Translations under genes and position numbers: made by a program
Notes under the pieces: generated by a model
Databases searched by the model: none
Told to the model about the DNA's origin: nothing
The model's input: the letters and a program-made list of their open reading frames with translations, nothing else
Shown here: positions 49,239 to 58,999 of the stretch, piece by piece
Position numbering within the stretch: position 1 is the first letter of the stretch
Layout of the letters: the number at the start of each line of letters is the position of its first letter
NCBI RefSeq assembly: GCF_038595065.1
Contig: NZ_CP152003.1
Coordinates: 1,158,001-1,222,000, forward strand
Reading direction: 5' to 3'
DNA from: Sutcliffiella sp. FSL R7-0096
GTDB lineage: Bacteria > Bacillota > Bacilli > Bacillales > Bacillaceae_I
DNA: 64,000 bases

Positions 49239-50165
49239 ATGTTTATATATATCATTCGAAGACTTTTCCAAACGATTCCGGTTATGTTTGGTGTAACGTT
49301 GGCAGTATTTATGATGATGCACTTGATTCCAGGTGATGCAGCCCAAATCATGGCGGGTGAGCAGGCGAACCCGGAACAAGTTGAAGCGATGCGTGAGAAA
49401 TTGGGATTGAACGATCCGTTATATGTTCAATACTTCAGCTATATCGGAAATGCGATTCAAGGGGATTTGGGAACTTCCATCCGTACGAACCGCGATGTTA
49501 CCTCGGAGATTTTTACAAGCAGGTTTTGGATAACAGTGGAATTGGCGATCTGGGGAACAATTTTATCTGTCATTCTCGGTTTGATTGCAGGTATTGTTTC
49601 CGCAACTAGAAAATATACCTTTGCAGATACATCTTTAATGATTGTTGCACTCTTTGGTATATCGATGCCTAACTTCTGGCTAGGTATCATGCTTATCTAT
49701 TTCTTCTCCGTTAACCTCGGTGTCTTGCCGGTTGCCGGATGGGGGAACGATTGGAAGCAGATGATCTTGCCGGTCATCACACTTGGAACTGGCGGAGCGG
49801 CCATTATTGCGCGTATGACCCGATCCAGTATGTTGGACGTTATCGATCAGGACTATATCCGTACCGCTTACGCAAAAGGTGTAAGTGATAAATTGGTTAT
49901 CTATAAACATGCACTGCGCAATGCGTTGATTCCGGTTGTTACTGTAGTAGGTTTGCAATTTGGCGGACTGCTTGGTGGAGCGGTAATCACAGAAACTGTA
50001 TTTGCCATCAATGGATTGGGTAGATTGATCATCAATTCCATTACGATGCGTGACTTCCCGATGGTTCAGGGGACAATTCTTGTATGTACACTATTGTTCG
50101 TATTTGTAAACTTCCTGGTGGATATCACATACCGTTTAATTAACAAACGTATAGACCTTAACTAA
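49239..50165 (+). CDS. Peptide-type ABC importer permease (OppB/DppB-like), system 2
   Basis: A 308-residue permease with six hydrophobic segments. [18 protein letters not shown] at the N-terminus and the coupling loop IRTAYAKGV near 207. It starts 21 bp after the oppC-like gene behind GAGAAGAAGGTG. It pairs with the OppC-like permease and is paralogous to 36043-36963. Confidence 0.93.
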   Translation: MFIYIIRRLFQTIPVMFGVTLAVFMMMHLIPGDAAQIMAGEQANPEQVEAMREKLGLNDPLYVQYFSYIGNAIQGDLGTSIRTNRDVTSEIFTSRFWITVELAIWGTILSVILGLIAGIVSATRKYTFADTSLMIVALFGISMPNFWLGIMLIYFFSVNLGVLPVAGWGNDWKQMILPVITLGTGGAAIIARMTRSSMLDVIDQDYIRTAYAKGVSDKLVIYKHALRNALIPVVTVVGLQFGGLLGGAVITETVFAINGLGRLIINSITMRDFPMVQGTILVCTLLFVFVNFLVDITYRLINKRIDLN

Positions 50166-50181
50166 AAGGACGGTGAAGAAA

Positions 50182-51204
50182 ATGACAACTGCAAAGAAAG
50201 AAAAAATATTAGAGGTAAAAGGCTTGCGTACTTCCTTTTTTACAGATGAAGGCGAAGTAAAAGCCGTTGATGGTGTGGACTTTTCCATTGAAAAAGGGAA
50301 AACGCTTGGTATTGTAGGAGAGTCCGGATCTGGTAAAAGTATCACATCCCTATCCATTTTACGACTGCTTCAGGAACCTGTTGGTAGAGTGGTAGGCGGA
50401 GAAGTTATTTTCAAAGGGGAAAACCTTTTAGATAAAACGAAAAAACAGATGATGCAAATTCGCGGAAACAATGTATCAATGATTTTCCAAGAGCCGATGA
50501 CATCCTTGAATCCTACATTGACCTGTGGAGAGCAAATTGCAGAATCTGTTCGTATTCACCAAAAGCTTGGCCGCAAAGCTGCTTGGGTGAAAGCAGTGGA
50601 TATGTTACGTCTGGTTGGTATTCCATCTCCTGAGAAACGTGCAAAGCAATATCCATTTGAACTTTCAGGTGGAATGCGTCAGCGTGTCATGATCGCGATT
50701 GCACTTGCATGCAATCCGGAACTACTGATTGCCGATGAGCCGACAACTGCACTGGATGTGACCATCCAAGCTCAAATTTTGGAATTGATGAGAAAGCTTC
50801 AAGATGAGTTGGGCACGTCCTTAATGCTTATCACGCATGATCTCGGGGTAGTGGCTGAGATGTGTGATAAGGTTGCCGTAATGTATTGCGGGAAAGTGGT
50901 GGAATATGCAGATGTCCAGACCATCTTCTCAAGCCCGAAGCACCCGTACACGGTTGGTCTATTAAACTCGGTTCCAAAGCATGATCAGGATGTGGAAGGA
51001 GACCTGTCTGTAATTAACGGATCCGTTCCAAGCCCATTCAATCTGCCACAAGGTTGCCGCTTTGCTCCTCGCTGTCCGCATGCGAAGGACATCTGCCGCA
51101 GCACTCTGCCGGACTTGAAGGAAACAGAAGACGGCGATCAGGTTCGTTGCTGGATTTATTCAGATAAGTGGGAAGATGAGGAGGTTGCTGCTAGCCATGA
51201 GTAA
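50182..51204 (+). CDS. Peptide-type ABC importer ATPase (OppD-like), system 2
   Basis: A 340-residue ATPase. Walker A GESGSGKS, signature [10 protein letters not shown], Walker [12 protein letters not shown], and the cysteine tail [10 protein letters not shown]. The ATG at 50182 is preferred to the GTG at 50173 because GGTGAAG spacing suits it better; both are open. Its last codons overlap the start of the next gene by 8 bp (ATGAGTAA). Confidence 0.93.
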   Translation: MTTAKKEKILEVKGLRTSFFTDEGEVKAVDGVDFSIEKGKTLGIVGESGSGKSITSLSILRLLQEPVGRVVGGEVIFKGENLLDKTKKQMMQIRGNNVSMIFQEPMTSLNPTLTCGEQIAESVRIHQKLGRKAAWVKAVDMLRLVGIPSPEKRAKQYPFELSGGMRQRVMIAIALACNPELLIADEPTTALDVTIQAQILELMRKLQDELGTSLMLITHDLGVVAEMCDKVAVMYCGKVVEYADVQTIFSSPKHPYTVGLLNSVPKHDQDVEGDLSVINGSVPSPFNLPQGCRFAPRCPHAKDICRSTLPDLKETEDGDQVRCWIYSDKWEDEEVAASHE

Positions 51205-52210
51205 TCAAACATTATTAGAAGTAAAAAACCTTAAACAATACTTTCCTATTAAAGGTGGAATGTTCGGAAGGACGGTTAACCATGTCAAGGCAGTGGACGA
51301 TATCAGTTTCTCCGTAAAGGAAGGAGAAACGGTAAGTATCGTAGGAGAATCCGGCTGCGGTAAATCCACGACTGGACGTGCCATCCTTCGCCTAGACAAC
51401 CCTTATTCCGGGGAAGTAAGCTTCCAAGGGGAAGATTTACTTGCTTTAAACAAATCGCAGATGAGAAAGAAACGTAAGGATCTGCAAATTATTTTCCAAG
51501 ATCCGTATGCCTCCTTAAACCCTCGTCAGACAGTAAGTCAGATCTTAGAGGAAGCATTGGAAATCCAGAATGTTGTACCTCGTAAAGATCGTCGCAAAAA
51601 AATTGTGGAACTGCTTGAAACGGTTGGGATTGGTGCCCATCAAGTTGACCGCCATCCCCATGAGTTCAGTGGTGGACAACGTCAGCGTATCGGGATTGCC
51701 CGGGCATTATCTGTTGATCCGAAGCTGATTGTCTGTGACGAAGCTGTATCGGCATTGGACGTATCCATTCAGGCACAGGTATTGAACCTGCTGAAAAGGT
51801 TACAACGTGAATTTAATTTGACGTACTTGTTCATCTCCCATGACCTCGGGGTTGTGCGTCATATTTCCGATAGAATCATTGTTATGTATCTAGGTAAAAT
51901 TGTGGAGATTGCTGATAAAGACGCACTTTTTGCTAACCCACAGCATCCTTACACAAAAGCATTATTATCTGCTATACCTAGTACAGATCTTGGGAAGAAA
52001 AAAGAGCGTATCATCTTAAAAGGAGATGTTCCTTCTCCAATCGATCCACCTGCAGGGTGCCGCTTCCATACGCGCTGTCCATATGCATTCGATCGTTGCA
52101 GAACGGAAGAGCCGAAGCTTCATGGGATTCCTGGTGTCAACCAGCAATCTGCTTGCCACTTGGTGGAAGACGGAGCAGTTGATTTCTCGCAGTTAAAGAC
52201 GAATTATTAA
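51197..52210 (+). CDS. Peptide-type ABC importer ATPase (OppF-like), system 2
   Basis: A 337-residue ATPase with Walker [10 protein letters not shown], signature [10 protein letters not shown], Walker [13 protein letters not shown] and the cysteine tail [11 protein letters not shown] 51197 ([10 protein letters not shown]) is preferred; GAGGAGGT lies upstream within the oppD-like gene. The overlap implies translational coupling of the two motor subunits. A terminator follows, then iadA. Confidence 0.93.
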   Translation: MSNQTLLEVKNLKQYFPIKGGMFGRTVNHVKAVDDISFSVKEGETVSIVGESGCGKSTTGRAILRLDNPYSGEVSFQGEDLLALNKSQMRKKRKDLQIIFQDPYASLNPRQTVSQILEEALEIQNVVPRKDRRKKIVELLETVGIGAHQVDRHPHEFSGGQRQRIGIARALSVDPKLIVCDEAVSALDVSIQAQVLNLLKRLQREFNLTYLFISHDLGVVRHISDRIIVMYLGKIVEIADKDALFANPQHPYTKALLSAIPSTDLGKKKERIILKGDVPSPIDPPAGCRFHTRCPYAFDRCRTEEPKLHGIPGVNQQSACHLVEDGAVDFSQLKTNY

Positions 52211-52225
52211 TAGGTAATGGATAAG

Positions 52226-52260
52226 CCACTCTCAGCGGTTGTTATTGGGGGTGGTTTTTT
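52226..52260 (+). terminator. Terminator of second importer operon
   Basis: CCACTCTCA and TGGGGGTGG pair (two G-T pairs) and are followed by six T residues. Confidence 0.75.
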
Positions 52261-52372
52261 GTTAGGAATGAGTTTGATTTGATTTCGGGGTGTGGCTACT
52301 GCTTAATCCAATTATCACGATGGGCCAAATAGGAGTAAGAACAGATAGATGGAAATAAGGGAGGCTTTTTAC

Positions 52373-53542
52373 ATGATTAAGTTATTGAAAAACGGTACTG
52401 TTTATAGTCCTGATTTTCTAGGGAAAAAAGATGTTTTAATTGTCGACAAGAGGATTGCGGCAATAGAGGATAGCATCCAATTTGAAGAAAGCGCTTATGT
52501 AGAAGTGCTCGATGTCGCAGGCCAGATAATCGTGCCAGGATTCATTGATAATCATGTCCACATCATGGGAGGCGGTGGCGAAGGAAGCTTTCGTACTCGC
52601 ACCCCTGAGCTTGTTTTATCAGATGCCATCAAAGGTGGAATCACCACCCTTGTGGGGGTCATTGGAACAGATGGTACCACCAGGACGATGCCAAGCCTTA
52701 TAGCAAAAGCTAAAGCGTTAAAAGAGGAAGGTATTAGTTGTTTCGTACATACAGGCTCCTATCAGGTTCCCGTCAAAACACTGACAGGTATGATTGAAGA
52801 TGATTTAATATTAATTGATGAAATTATTGGAGTCGGGGAAATAGCCATTGCCGATCACCGTTCTTCTCAACCTAGTTATGAGGATATTGCAAAGATCGCT
52901 GCAGCTGCGCGGGTCGGTGGGATGCTTTCTGGTAAAGCTGGGATAGTGAATATGCATCTCGGGGATAGTGCGAGCAAGCTATCGATCATAGAAGAGGTCA
53001 TCGAAAAAACTGAAATTCCATTACGTCAATTCTTACCCACACATATCAATCGTAACCGAGAGTTGTTTGCAGCTGGAATCAAATATGCCAAAAAAGGCGG
53101 CTATGTGGACTTTACCACTTCAAGTATTGCAAAGTTCCTTGAGCAGGGGGAAACAAAATGCAGTGTCGGTTTGAAAGAGATGCTTGATCAAGGTGTATCA
53201 ATTAAACAGATTACATTCTCCTCCGACGGTCAGGCAAGCTTGCCTGAATTTGATGAAAATGGGGAATTTATAGGTTTGCAGTTAGGGAGGGTCACTTCTT
53301 TATACAATGAAGTGAAAGATGCTATCAGAGAACAGGGGGTACTGCCTGCAGATGCCTTGAAGGTTATTACAGAGAATCCGGCAAAAGTGTTGCGATTGGC
53401 ATCCAAGGGAACGATTGAAGTAGGAAAGGACGCTGATCTTGTTGTTTTGAATGAATCGTCATTTGAAATAAATTCCGTAATCGCGCTTGGTCAGAAAATG
53501 ATGTGGAATAAAAGACTGCTTGTAAAAGGAACATTCGAGTAA
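52373..53542 (+). CDS. iadA: Isoaspartyl dipeptidase
   Basis: A 389-residue amidohydrolase that cleaves beta-aspartyl (isoaspartyl) dipeptides left from damaged proteins. Seen: HVH (His61, His63), His195 in NMHLGD, His224 in LPTHINRN and Asp285 in SSDGQ, which line up with E. coli IadA His68, His70, His201, His230 and Asp285. Glu156 stands where E. coli has the carbamylated Lys162 that bridges the two zinc ions. ATG 52373 lies 9 bases after GGGAGG; the upstream ATG 52349 has no site. It probably acts on dipeptides brought in by the importer just upstream. Confidence 0.9.
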   Translation: MIKLLKNGTVYSPDFLGKKDVLIVDKRIAAIEDSIQFEESAYVEVLDVAGQIIVPGFIDNHVHIMGGGGEGSFRTRTPELVLSDAIKGGITTLVGVIGTDGTTRTMPSLIAKAKALKEEGISCFVHTGSYQVPVKTLTGMIEDDLILIDEIIGVGEIAIADHRSSQPSYEDIAKIAAAARVGGMLSGKAGIVNMHLGDSASKLSIIEEVIEKTEIPLRQFLPTHINRNRELFAAGIKYAKKGGYVDFTTSSIAKFLEQGETKCSVGLKEMLDQGVSIKQITFSSDGQASLPEFDENGEFIGLQLGRVTSLYNEVKDAIREQGVLPADALKVITENPAKVLRLASKGTIEVGKDADLVVLNESSFEINSVIALGQKMMWNKRLLVKGTFE

Positions 53543-53674
53543 GCAAAAATAGTAGGACTTGCGAAAAGAGGAAGACAAGGTACAAAGATAACAGAAGCAG
53601 GAATGGCATGCTTAAAAAGGAAAAGCAGTATGGGTAGGCGGAAAATAGCCTATCATACTGCTTTATAATTTGTG

Positions 53675-53742
53675 TAAGCAGTATAAAGTCATCGTGCCGA
53701 CTTTTACTAGTGAATAGCAACTATCTTTGAGAAAAGAGCCTT
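53675..53742. repeat. Interspersed repeat family B, copy 2
   Basis: Shares with 8780-8850 the words AAAGTC, CGACTTTT, CTAGTG, GCAACTA, CTTTG and GAAAAGA in the same order and spacing. It lies between iadA and a convergent small gene, after the latter's stop. Confidence 0.55.
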
Positions 53743-53751
53743 ATATTTTGA

Positions 53752-53934
53752 TTAAACGCCCATCTTTCTTCTGGTGTTGCTTGGTTTTTTCGTTTGCTGG
53801 CTTTTCATCTTCTGTGTGCCTTGTGGACCATTAAAGTTCCCTTTGCCACCTGAAGCCTGCTTCTTTTTGTTTTCTAATTGCTGTTTCATTGCTTCTTGCA
53901 AACTGATCTTCTTTGGTTGATTGTTTTCAGTCAT
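53752..53934 (-). CDS. Small basic protein, 60 residues
   Basis: Begins MTENNQPKKISLQEAMKQQL and ends NTRRKMGV. It is strongly basic and rich in Lys, Gln and Asn; the N-terminal third is helical, the rest looks disordered. ATG 7 bases after AGGAGGGG. Similar short basic proteins are common in Bacillus; I do not recognise a named family. A family B repeat follows its stop. Confidence 0.7.
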   Translation of the reverse strand: MTENNQPKKISLQEAMKQQLENKKKQASGGKGNFNGPQGTQKMKSQQTKKPSNTRRKMGV

Positions 53935-54285
53935 TCTAACCCCTCCTAGTCATCAATGATAGTAGATTCAGTATAAACCATTTTTTCCAAGAAGGTAATA
54001 AGAAATTATACGTATAATAAATGAAGGGTGTTATTTCAGAAAATACAGAAAATATTTAATTCAGTAATTATTATTGAAACTATCTTAGTATAGTGATAAA
54101 GTTATAAAAGTATTATATAACACCTATTAATTCTATTGTCTGGTCTGTAATAGTTGGGGTAAGATCAGTGATAAAAGTATTTAATAGGAAAACTTTAAAG
54201 CTTTTCTATTAAATATTTTTATTGAAACAAATATTGGAAGCGTTGCCAGTAGGTTAGGTGTAGTATTGAAATTATAAGAAAAGGT
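53935..54285. other. Intergenic region before alanine symporter
   Basis: About 350 bp, very AT-rich. It contains an imperfect hairpin at 54180-54213 (TTTAATAGGAAAA with TTTTCTATTAAA) followed by AT-rich sequence, which may be an operator or weak attenuator. No gene is visible. Confidence 0.45.
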
Positions 54286-55716
54286 GTGAACAGCATGATA
54301 GACACAATTATTGAATGGAGTAATGAAATTCTTTGGTCATACGTTCTAATTGCTTTATTGGTTGGCCTTGGGATTTTCTTTTCATTAAAGTCAAAGTTTG
54401 TCCAGTTTACTCAGCTCGGAGAAATGATGCGTCTCCTTAAAGAAAGTCCAACATCCAATGAAACGAAAAAACGAGTATCATCTTTCGGGGCTTTTTGTAT
54501 TAGTGCAGCAACGCGAATAGGGACAGGTAACCTTGCGGGTGTCGCGATTGCCATCTCGCTTGGAGGTCCAGGAGCGGTATTTTGGATGTGGGTGGTAGCA
54601 TTATTCGGTGCTTCCTTGAGTTTTATTGAGAGTACGCTCGCGCAAGTATATAAAGTGAAGGATAAGAGCGGCTTCAAAGGCGGACCAGCCTATTATATGC
54701 AAAAGGCAATGGGAGCAAGATGGATGGGGATCCTTTTCGCCGTCCTGATTACGTTCTGTTTCGGATTAGCATTTACTTCTGTTCAAGCGAACACCATCAC
54801 CGTTGCGTTCCATGAAGCATTTGGAGTGAACCGCTTGGCACTTGGACTTGTGCTGGCGGCAATTGTAGCTTTGGTCATCTTTGGTGGAGTTAAGCGGATT
54901 GCCAAGGTTTCACAGGTTGTCGTACCTGTCATGGCTGTTTCCTATTTATTGTTGGCATTGTATGTCATTGTATTGAACATTGGAGAAATTCCTGGTTTGA
55001 TTGGTGTCATCGTCTCCAGTGCTTTCGGATTTAACGAAGCGGTCGCTGGTGGAATCGGTGCTGCGATCATGAATGGTGTTAAACGAGGATTATTCTCCAA
55101 TGAAGCCGGCATGGGTAGCGCCCCGGTTGCAGCAGCAACGGCAGACGTAAGTCACCCTGCCAAGCAAGGATTCATTCAGACACTTGGAGTCTTCGTCGAT
55201 ACGATCCTGATCTGTAGTGCAACAGCCTTCATTATCCTGCTAGCAGGCATTCCAGGTGGAGCGGAGATGGAAGGGATCCAGTTGACCCAGGTGGCACTGG
55301 CTGAACATGTAGGACCATGGGCGAGCATCTTTATCGCCATTGCTATTCTGTTATTCTGCTTCAGTTCCATTATCGGAAACTACTATTATGGAGAGTCCAA
55401 TATTGAATTTATCAAAGAAAGCAAAGCTGCCACGATGATCTTCCGTTTTGCGGTGCTTGGGATGATCATTTTCGGTTCTGTTGCAAGCCTTAGCATGGTT
55501 TGGAATATGGCTGACTTGTTCATGGCATTGATGGCCATCACCAACCTAGTGGCATTGGCCTTTATCGGAAAGATTGCCCTTGCTGTGCTGAAGGACTATA
55601 TGAAGCAACGTAAAGAAGGAAAAGATCCTGTATTCTATGCTAGTAACATTAAAGGATTAAAGAATACGGAATGCTGGGAAGATGAATCAACAAGTGTGGA
55701 AGAAAAAGGCGCGTGA
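54286..55716 (+). CDS. alsT: Alanine/glycine:cation symporter (AGCS family)
   Basis: A 476-residue membrane protein with about 11 hydrophobic segments that imports alanine, glycine or glutamine with sodium. Seen: RIGTGNLAGVAIAI near 78 (the N-G-xx-G sodium/alanine site), GGPAYYMQKAMG near 132, and SNEAGMGSAPVAAA near 272. The start follows AAAGGTGTGAACAGC. It resembles B. subtilis AlsT/YrbD; which of these it matches best is not certain, so the symbol is provisional. A terminator follows. Confidence 0.92.
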   Translation: MNSMIDTIIEWSNEILWSYVLIALLVGLGIFFSLKSKFVQFTQLGEMMRLLKESPTSNETKKRVSSFGAFCISAATRIGTGNLAGVAIAISLGGPGAVFWMWVVALFGASLSFIESTLAQVYKVKDKSGFKGGPAYYMQKAMGARWMGILFAVLITFCFGLAFTSVQANTITVAFHEAFGVNRLALGLVLAAIVALVIFGGVKRIAKVSQVVVPVMAVSYLLLALYVIVLNIGEIPGLIGVIVSSAFGFNEAVAGGIGAAIMNGVKRGLFSNEAGMGSAPVAAATADVSHPAKQGFIQTLGVFVDTILICSATAFIILLAGIPGGAEMEGIQLTQVALAEHVGPWASIFIAIAILLFCFSSIIGNYYYGESNIEFIKESKAATMIFRFAVLGMIIFGSVASLSMVWNMADLFMALMAITNLVALAFIGKIALAVLKDYMKQRKEGKDPVFYASNIKGLKNTECWEDESTSVEEKGA

Positions 55717-55734
55717 GGCTTTTTAGGAAATGAG

Positions 55735-55769
55735 GCTACGGGATCCTGAGGGGATCCTGTGGCTTTTTT
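55735..55769 (+). terminator. Terminator of alanine symporter gene
   Basis: GCTACGGGATCC and GGATCCTGTGGC pair around TGAGG-type loop, followed by T residues. Confidence 0.82.
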
Positions 55770-55860
55770 GTTTGGTGGTTGTATCTAAATGTAGAAGGTT
55801 TTTATACAAAAATGAAGAAGAGTATAAGGAGAAGTGAAATCCAATCATATAGGGGATGAA

Positions 55861-56373
55861 ATGATGGAAGAACTACTTTTTAAACAGATGCATTTTGTGC
55901 GAAAAAGAACGATTGCTGCCTTGGATGCCACGACGGAGAAACTTGCGGATGAGATGCCGGGAGATGTGAAAAATTCAATCAGATGGAATCTTGGGCATAT
56001 TTTTGTTTCTCAAGATACGTTGCTCTATCCGTTCATTGGGGAAGAACATCATGTACCTGAAAATTATCTTGAGTTGTTTAAAATGGGCTCAAGCCCCCAT
56101 CATTGGGTGGAAGAAGCTCCGTCCTTGCAAGAAATCAGGAAGTATTTAGTGGACCAGCCAAGACGTATTCTAGCGGATTTTTCTGGTAAGCTTGAGGATC
56201 CTATTGAACGTCCGTTCAAACTGGGAGACTATGAGCTTTCCACACTTGGGGAGCTTCTGAGCTTTGCAATCTGGCATGAGGGGTTGCATCAAGGGACCAT
56301 AAATACAATTAAGCGAACAGTTGGAACAGAGGACCTTTGGAGCAAAGTGAAAGAGGAAATTCAGCCGGTATAG
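55861..56373 (+). CDS. DinB family protein
   Basis: A 170-residue four-helix-bundle protein of the DinB/YfiT superfamily. Metal-ligand histidines are seen in WNLGHIF and in HEGLHQG near the C-terminus. Members act as thiol-dependent transferases (bacillithiol S-transferases) or have unknown roles. ATG 55861 follows AGGGGATGA; the GTG at 55834 is an alternative. It precedes catE but ends in its own terminator, so it is not cotranscribed. A bacillithiol role would suit electrophile defence. Confidence 0.85.
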   Translation: MMEELLFKQMHFVRKRTIAALDATTEKLADEMPGDVKNSIRWNLGHIFVSQDTLLYPFIGEEHHVPENYLELFKMGSSPHHWVEEAPSLQEIRKYLVDQPRRILADFSGKLEDPIERPFKLGDYELSTLGELLSFAIWHEGLHQGTINTIKRTVGTEDLWSKVKEEIQPV

Positions 56374-56387
56374 AAAGATGGAATGTA

Positions 56388-56420
56388 GGGTCTGGCTCGT
56401 ATTTAAAGCCAGACCCTTTA
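56388..56420 (+). terminator. Terminator of dinB-like gene
   Basis: GGGTCTGGCT and AGCCAGACCC form a perfect 10-bp stem, followed by TTTATT. Confidence 0.88.
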
Positions 56421-56466
56421 TTAACAGATAGAAAATAACTGTATGCAAATTGGAATTAATGCGGTA

Positions 56467-56490
56467 AAATATCTTAAATTCAAGATATTT
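56467..56490. promoter_or_regulatory. MhqR-like operator before catE
   Basis: AAATATCTT-AAATTC-AAGATATTT, a perfect 9-bp inverted repeat, 34 bp before the catE start. It resembles the B. subtilis MhqR box (TATCT-CGAATTCG-AGATA) and the site at 62765-62782. Confidence 0.6.
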
Positions 56491-56523
56491 AGTTTCGAGT
56501 GAAAATTAAGGAGGCAGTTATAA

Positions 56524-57375
56524 ATGAAACATTTTCATCAAAGTCCTACCACTTATGTGGGGGAGGTTATGATAAAAGTAGAAAATCTTCAACGCTCCAT
56601 CGAATTTTATACTAATGTTATCGGTTTTAAGGTATTGGAACATACAGAATCCAAAGCGGTGTTCTCTGCAGATGGGCAAACACCACTTTTGACCATTGAA
56701 CAACCAAAGGGTATCAAACCAAAACAGCCACGGACAACAGGCCTTTATCACTTTGCATTACTTTTGCCATCAAGAGCGGATCTTGGAAGCATCATACACC
56801 ACTTCATCGACAATGGTGTCCGCCTGCAAGGCGCATCAGATCATCTTGTGAGTGAGGCCCTGTACTTGTCGGATCCTGATGGAAACGGTATAGAAATCTA
56901 TAGAGATCGTCCTGCTGAGGAATGGAATTGGAACGGATCGGAAGTGGAGATGGCATCCATTGCGCTAGACGTGGAAGAACTGTTAAAAGAGGGGAAAGAT
57001 ACACCGTGGGACGGTCTTCCTGAAGCGACAGTGATGGGACATATTCATCTGCACGTTTCTGGGCTAAAGGATACAGAGCATTTTTACACGGAAGGGCTAG
57101 GGTTTGAAGTTGTTACTCGCTATGGGGCTCAGGCTTTGTTTATATCCACTGGACGTTACCATCACCATATCGGTCTTAATACATGGAATGGAGTGGGGAC
57201 CTCTGCACCAGCAGGTAACACAGTAGGTCTGGAATGGTTTTCCTTGATGTTTTCAAGTGAAGAAAAGAAACTGGCTGCAGTTGAGAGATTAACCTCATTA
57301 GGCAGTGAAGTAGAAAGAGTAGATGGCGAATATTTCGCAAAGGACCCTTCAGGAAATAAAATAAAATTGGTTTAA
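56524..57375 (+). CDS. catE: Catechol-2,3-dioxygenase
   Basis: A 283-residue extradiol ring-cleaving enzyme with two vicinal-oxygen-chelate domains (about 15-130 and 170-283), matching B. subtilis CatE in length and blocks: TTGLYHFALLLPSR, SEALYLSDPDGNGIE, GHIHLHV and YHHHIGLN. The iron ligands are expected to be the histidine in GHIH, the one in HHHIG and a C-terminal Glu. It opens catechol to the muconic semialdehyde and protects against catechol and quinone stress. ATG after AAGGAGG. In B. subtilis catDE is under YodB/CatR; here the operator looks like that of MhqR. Confidence 0.92.
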   Translation: MKHFHQSPTTYVGEVMIKVENLQRSIEFYTNVIGFKVLEHTESKAVFSADGQTPLLTIEQPKGIKPKQPRTTGLYHFALLLPSRADLGSIIHHFIDNGVRLQGASDHLVSEALYLSDPDGNGIEIYRDRPAEEWNWNGSEVEMASIALDVEELLKEGKDTPWDGLPEATVMGHIHLHVSGLKDTEHFYTEGLGFEVVTRYGAQALFISTGRYHHHIGLNTWNGVGTSAPAGNTVGLEWFSLMFSSEEKKLAAVERLTSLGSEVERVDGEYFAKDPSGNKIKLV

Positions 57376-57701
57376 AAGGCAAGCAGACTTCCAAACGTAT
57401 AGGTGGTATTGCCTTGCGGCTTTTATCTAGACAATATTTTGTTTTTAATTCTTCATAGATAAAGGAGAAGTCTACCAGTTCATTTATTTGACGGAGAATG
57501 TTTTGTTTGGGGACTACGATATCATAAATTGCTCGAAAATGGACTAAGCTCAAAGGATGCTTGATTTGATATCATTCGTTGAAAACCACCTATTAACGTT
57601 ATTTATTAATAGTATAAAACAAAAAAACAGGAAAAGTATGATTGAAATCAACTTTCTTCTGCTTTTCAAAATGAGTATTTTTAGCGTAAATGGTGTCCTT
57701 A

Positions 57702-57829
57702 GCTGTAGCTTGGAACAAAAGGCGTAGACTCCAGCGGGGGAGTAGCGGCAATCTTGAGACCCCGCAACGAAGTGAGGAGGCTCAAGGTCGCCCCGCGGAA
57801 AGCGAAGCGCCTGGAACGAAGATCAACAG
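57702..57829. repeat. Interspersed 129-bp repeat, copy 3
   Basis: 128 bp from GCTGTAGCTT to GATCAACAG, with GACTCCAGCGGGGGAGTAG and CCCGCGGAAAGCGAAG. It is in the opposite orientation to copy 1. It lies in the 590-bp gap before the DUF3231 gene; the stretch 57376-57700 shows no gene. Confidence 0.65.
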
Positions 57830-57872
57830 GTAAATGCAATTCTAAAGATTATTAGAGTTTGTCGACAATCTA

Positions 57873-57898
57873 AGACTTCCAATAGGGAGTCTTTTTTT
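57873..57898 (+). terminator. Intrinsic terminator after repeat copy 3
   Basis: AGACTTCC and GGGAGTCT pair around AATA, followed by seven T residues. No plus-strand gene ends close by, so it may end transcripts that run through the repeat. Confidence 0.7.
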
Positions 57899-57965
57899 AC
57901 AATTGAATAAATAAAGGATACAGTACACATCCTAAAATTAACTACGTATAAAATGGGAGTATTCT

Positions 57966-58967
57966 ATGAAGGAACATAACATACAACTGACAACGCCGGA
58001 AATCGCCGCTTTATGGACGACTTACATACAAAATAGTGCAACAATTTGCTTTTATAAGCACTTTCTTCAACGGATTGAAGACTCGGAAATTCAACGTGTA
58101 GTAAAGGAGTCTTTGTACTTAGAAGAAAGATATAATGAGGAAATCAAAAAAATCTTTATAAAGGAAGGATTTCCGGTACCAGATGGGTTTTCAGATAAAG
58201 ATGTAAATCTGTCAGCTCCTCCATTATATACGGATCTTTTTGCCCTGAGCTTCGCGTATAGGGTAGGTCAGATGACAGTCCCATATTATGCCTCTGTATT
58301 GACGAAAATTGCAAGGAGCGACGTGGTCGCTTTTTTCAGCGAGTGTTTGAAAACTTCAACTAAACATTACAAGAATGCTCTTAATTTGATGCTTGCTAAG
58401 GGCATTTATGATAGGCCACCAAAAATTCCCTATCCAAAGAATGTGAAGTATATCCAAGAGCAACAGACCATCCTCGGCACGTGGTTTGGTGACAAAAGGC
58501 CATTAAATGTGATGGAGCTTGGTGAAATCTTTTATGTGATTGAACGGAATTATATAGGGATGGTCATGTTATTGGGACTGATTCAAGTCATGAGGGACCA
58601 AGAGATCAAGGTGTATTTGGAAAAAGGAAAGAAGCTTGCAAAGAAACAGGTGGAAGTATTCAATAATGTACTGAAGAAGGAAGACCACCTGGGTAATATT
58701 CCGGTCAGCCTGGAGGTAACAGATTCAACGGTTTCACCGTTTTCAGATAGGCTTATCCTGTTTCTTATTACCACCACAAGTTCTGCAGGATTATATCTTT
58801 TGGCATATGGCATGTCCACTGCGATGCGCAAAGACCTTGCCATGCACTATTCTACCATTATCTTGGACGTAGCGAAGTATGGGGAAGAAGGGTTGGAAAT
58901 GCTTATAAAACGGGGGTGGATGGAACAACCACCGCAATCTGTGAACAGAAGGAAGCTGCAGGAATAA
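57966..58967 (+). CDS. DUF3231 family protein
   Basis: A 333-residue protein made of two related helical halves (about 1-165 and 175-333), each like a ferritin-type four-helix bundle with acidic residues. Typical words are IAALWTTYIQNS and FLITTTSSAGLYLLAYGMS. DUF3231 proteins are common in spore-formers and thought to be spore-associated; no activity is proven. The start at 57966 lies after TGGGAG-type sequence. Convergent with the GNAT gene. Confidence 0.82.
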   Translation: MKEHNIQLTTPEIAALWTTYIQNSATICFYKHFLQRIEDSEIQRVVKESLYLEERYNEEIKKIFIKEGFPVPDGFSDKDVNLSAPPLYTDLFALSFAYRVGQMTVPYYASVLTKIARSDVVAFFSECLKTSTKHYKNALNLMLAKGIYDRPPKIPYPKNVKYIQEQQTILGTWFGDKRPLNVMELGEIFYVIERNYIGMVMLLGLIQVMRDQEIKVYLEKGKKLAKKQVEVFNNVLKKEDHLGNIPVSLEVTDSTVSPFSDRLILFLITTTSSAGLYLLAYGMSTAMRKDLAMHYSTIILDVAKYGEEGLEMLIKRGWMEQPPQSVNRRKLQE

Positions 58968-58968
58968 A

Positions 58969-58999
58969 AAGCTGAAGGTCAGACGCGGACCTTCAGCTT
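58969..58999. terminator. Bidirectional terminator between DUF3231 and GNAT genes
   Basis: AAGCTGAAGGTC and GACCTTCAGCTT form a perfect 12-bp stem around AGACGCG. It has a T-run on the plus strand and overlaps the last codons of the GNAT gene. Confidence 0.88.

Noticed and set aside
31135..53542. Genomic island or mobile element carrying the two importers
   Set aside because: No integrase, transposase, flanking direct repeats or tRNA target were found; base composition looks like the rest.
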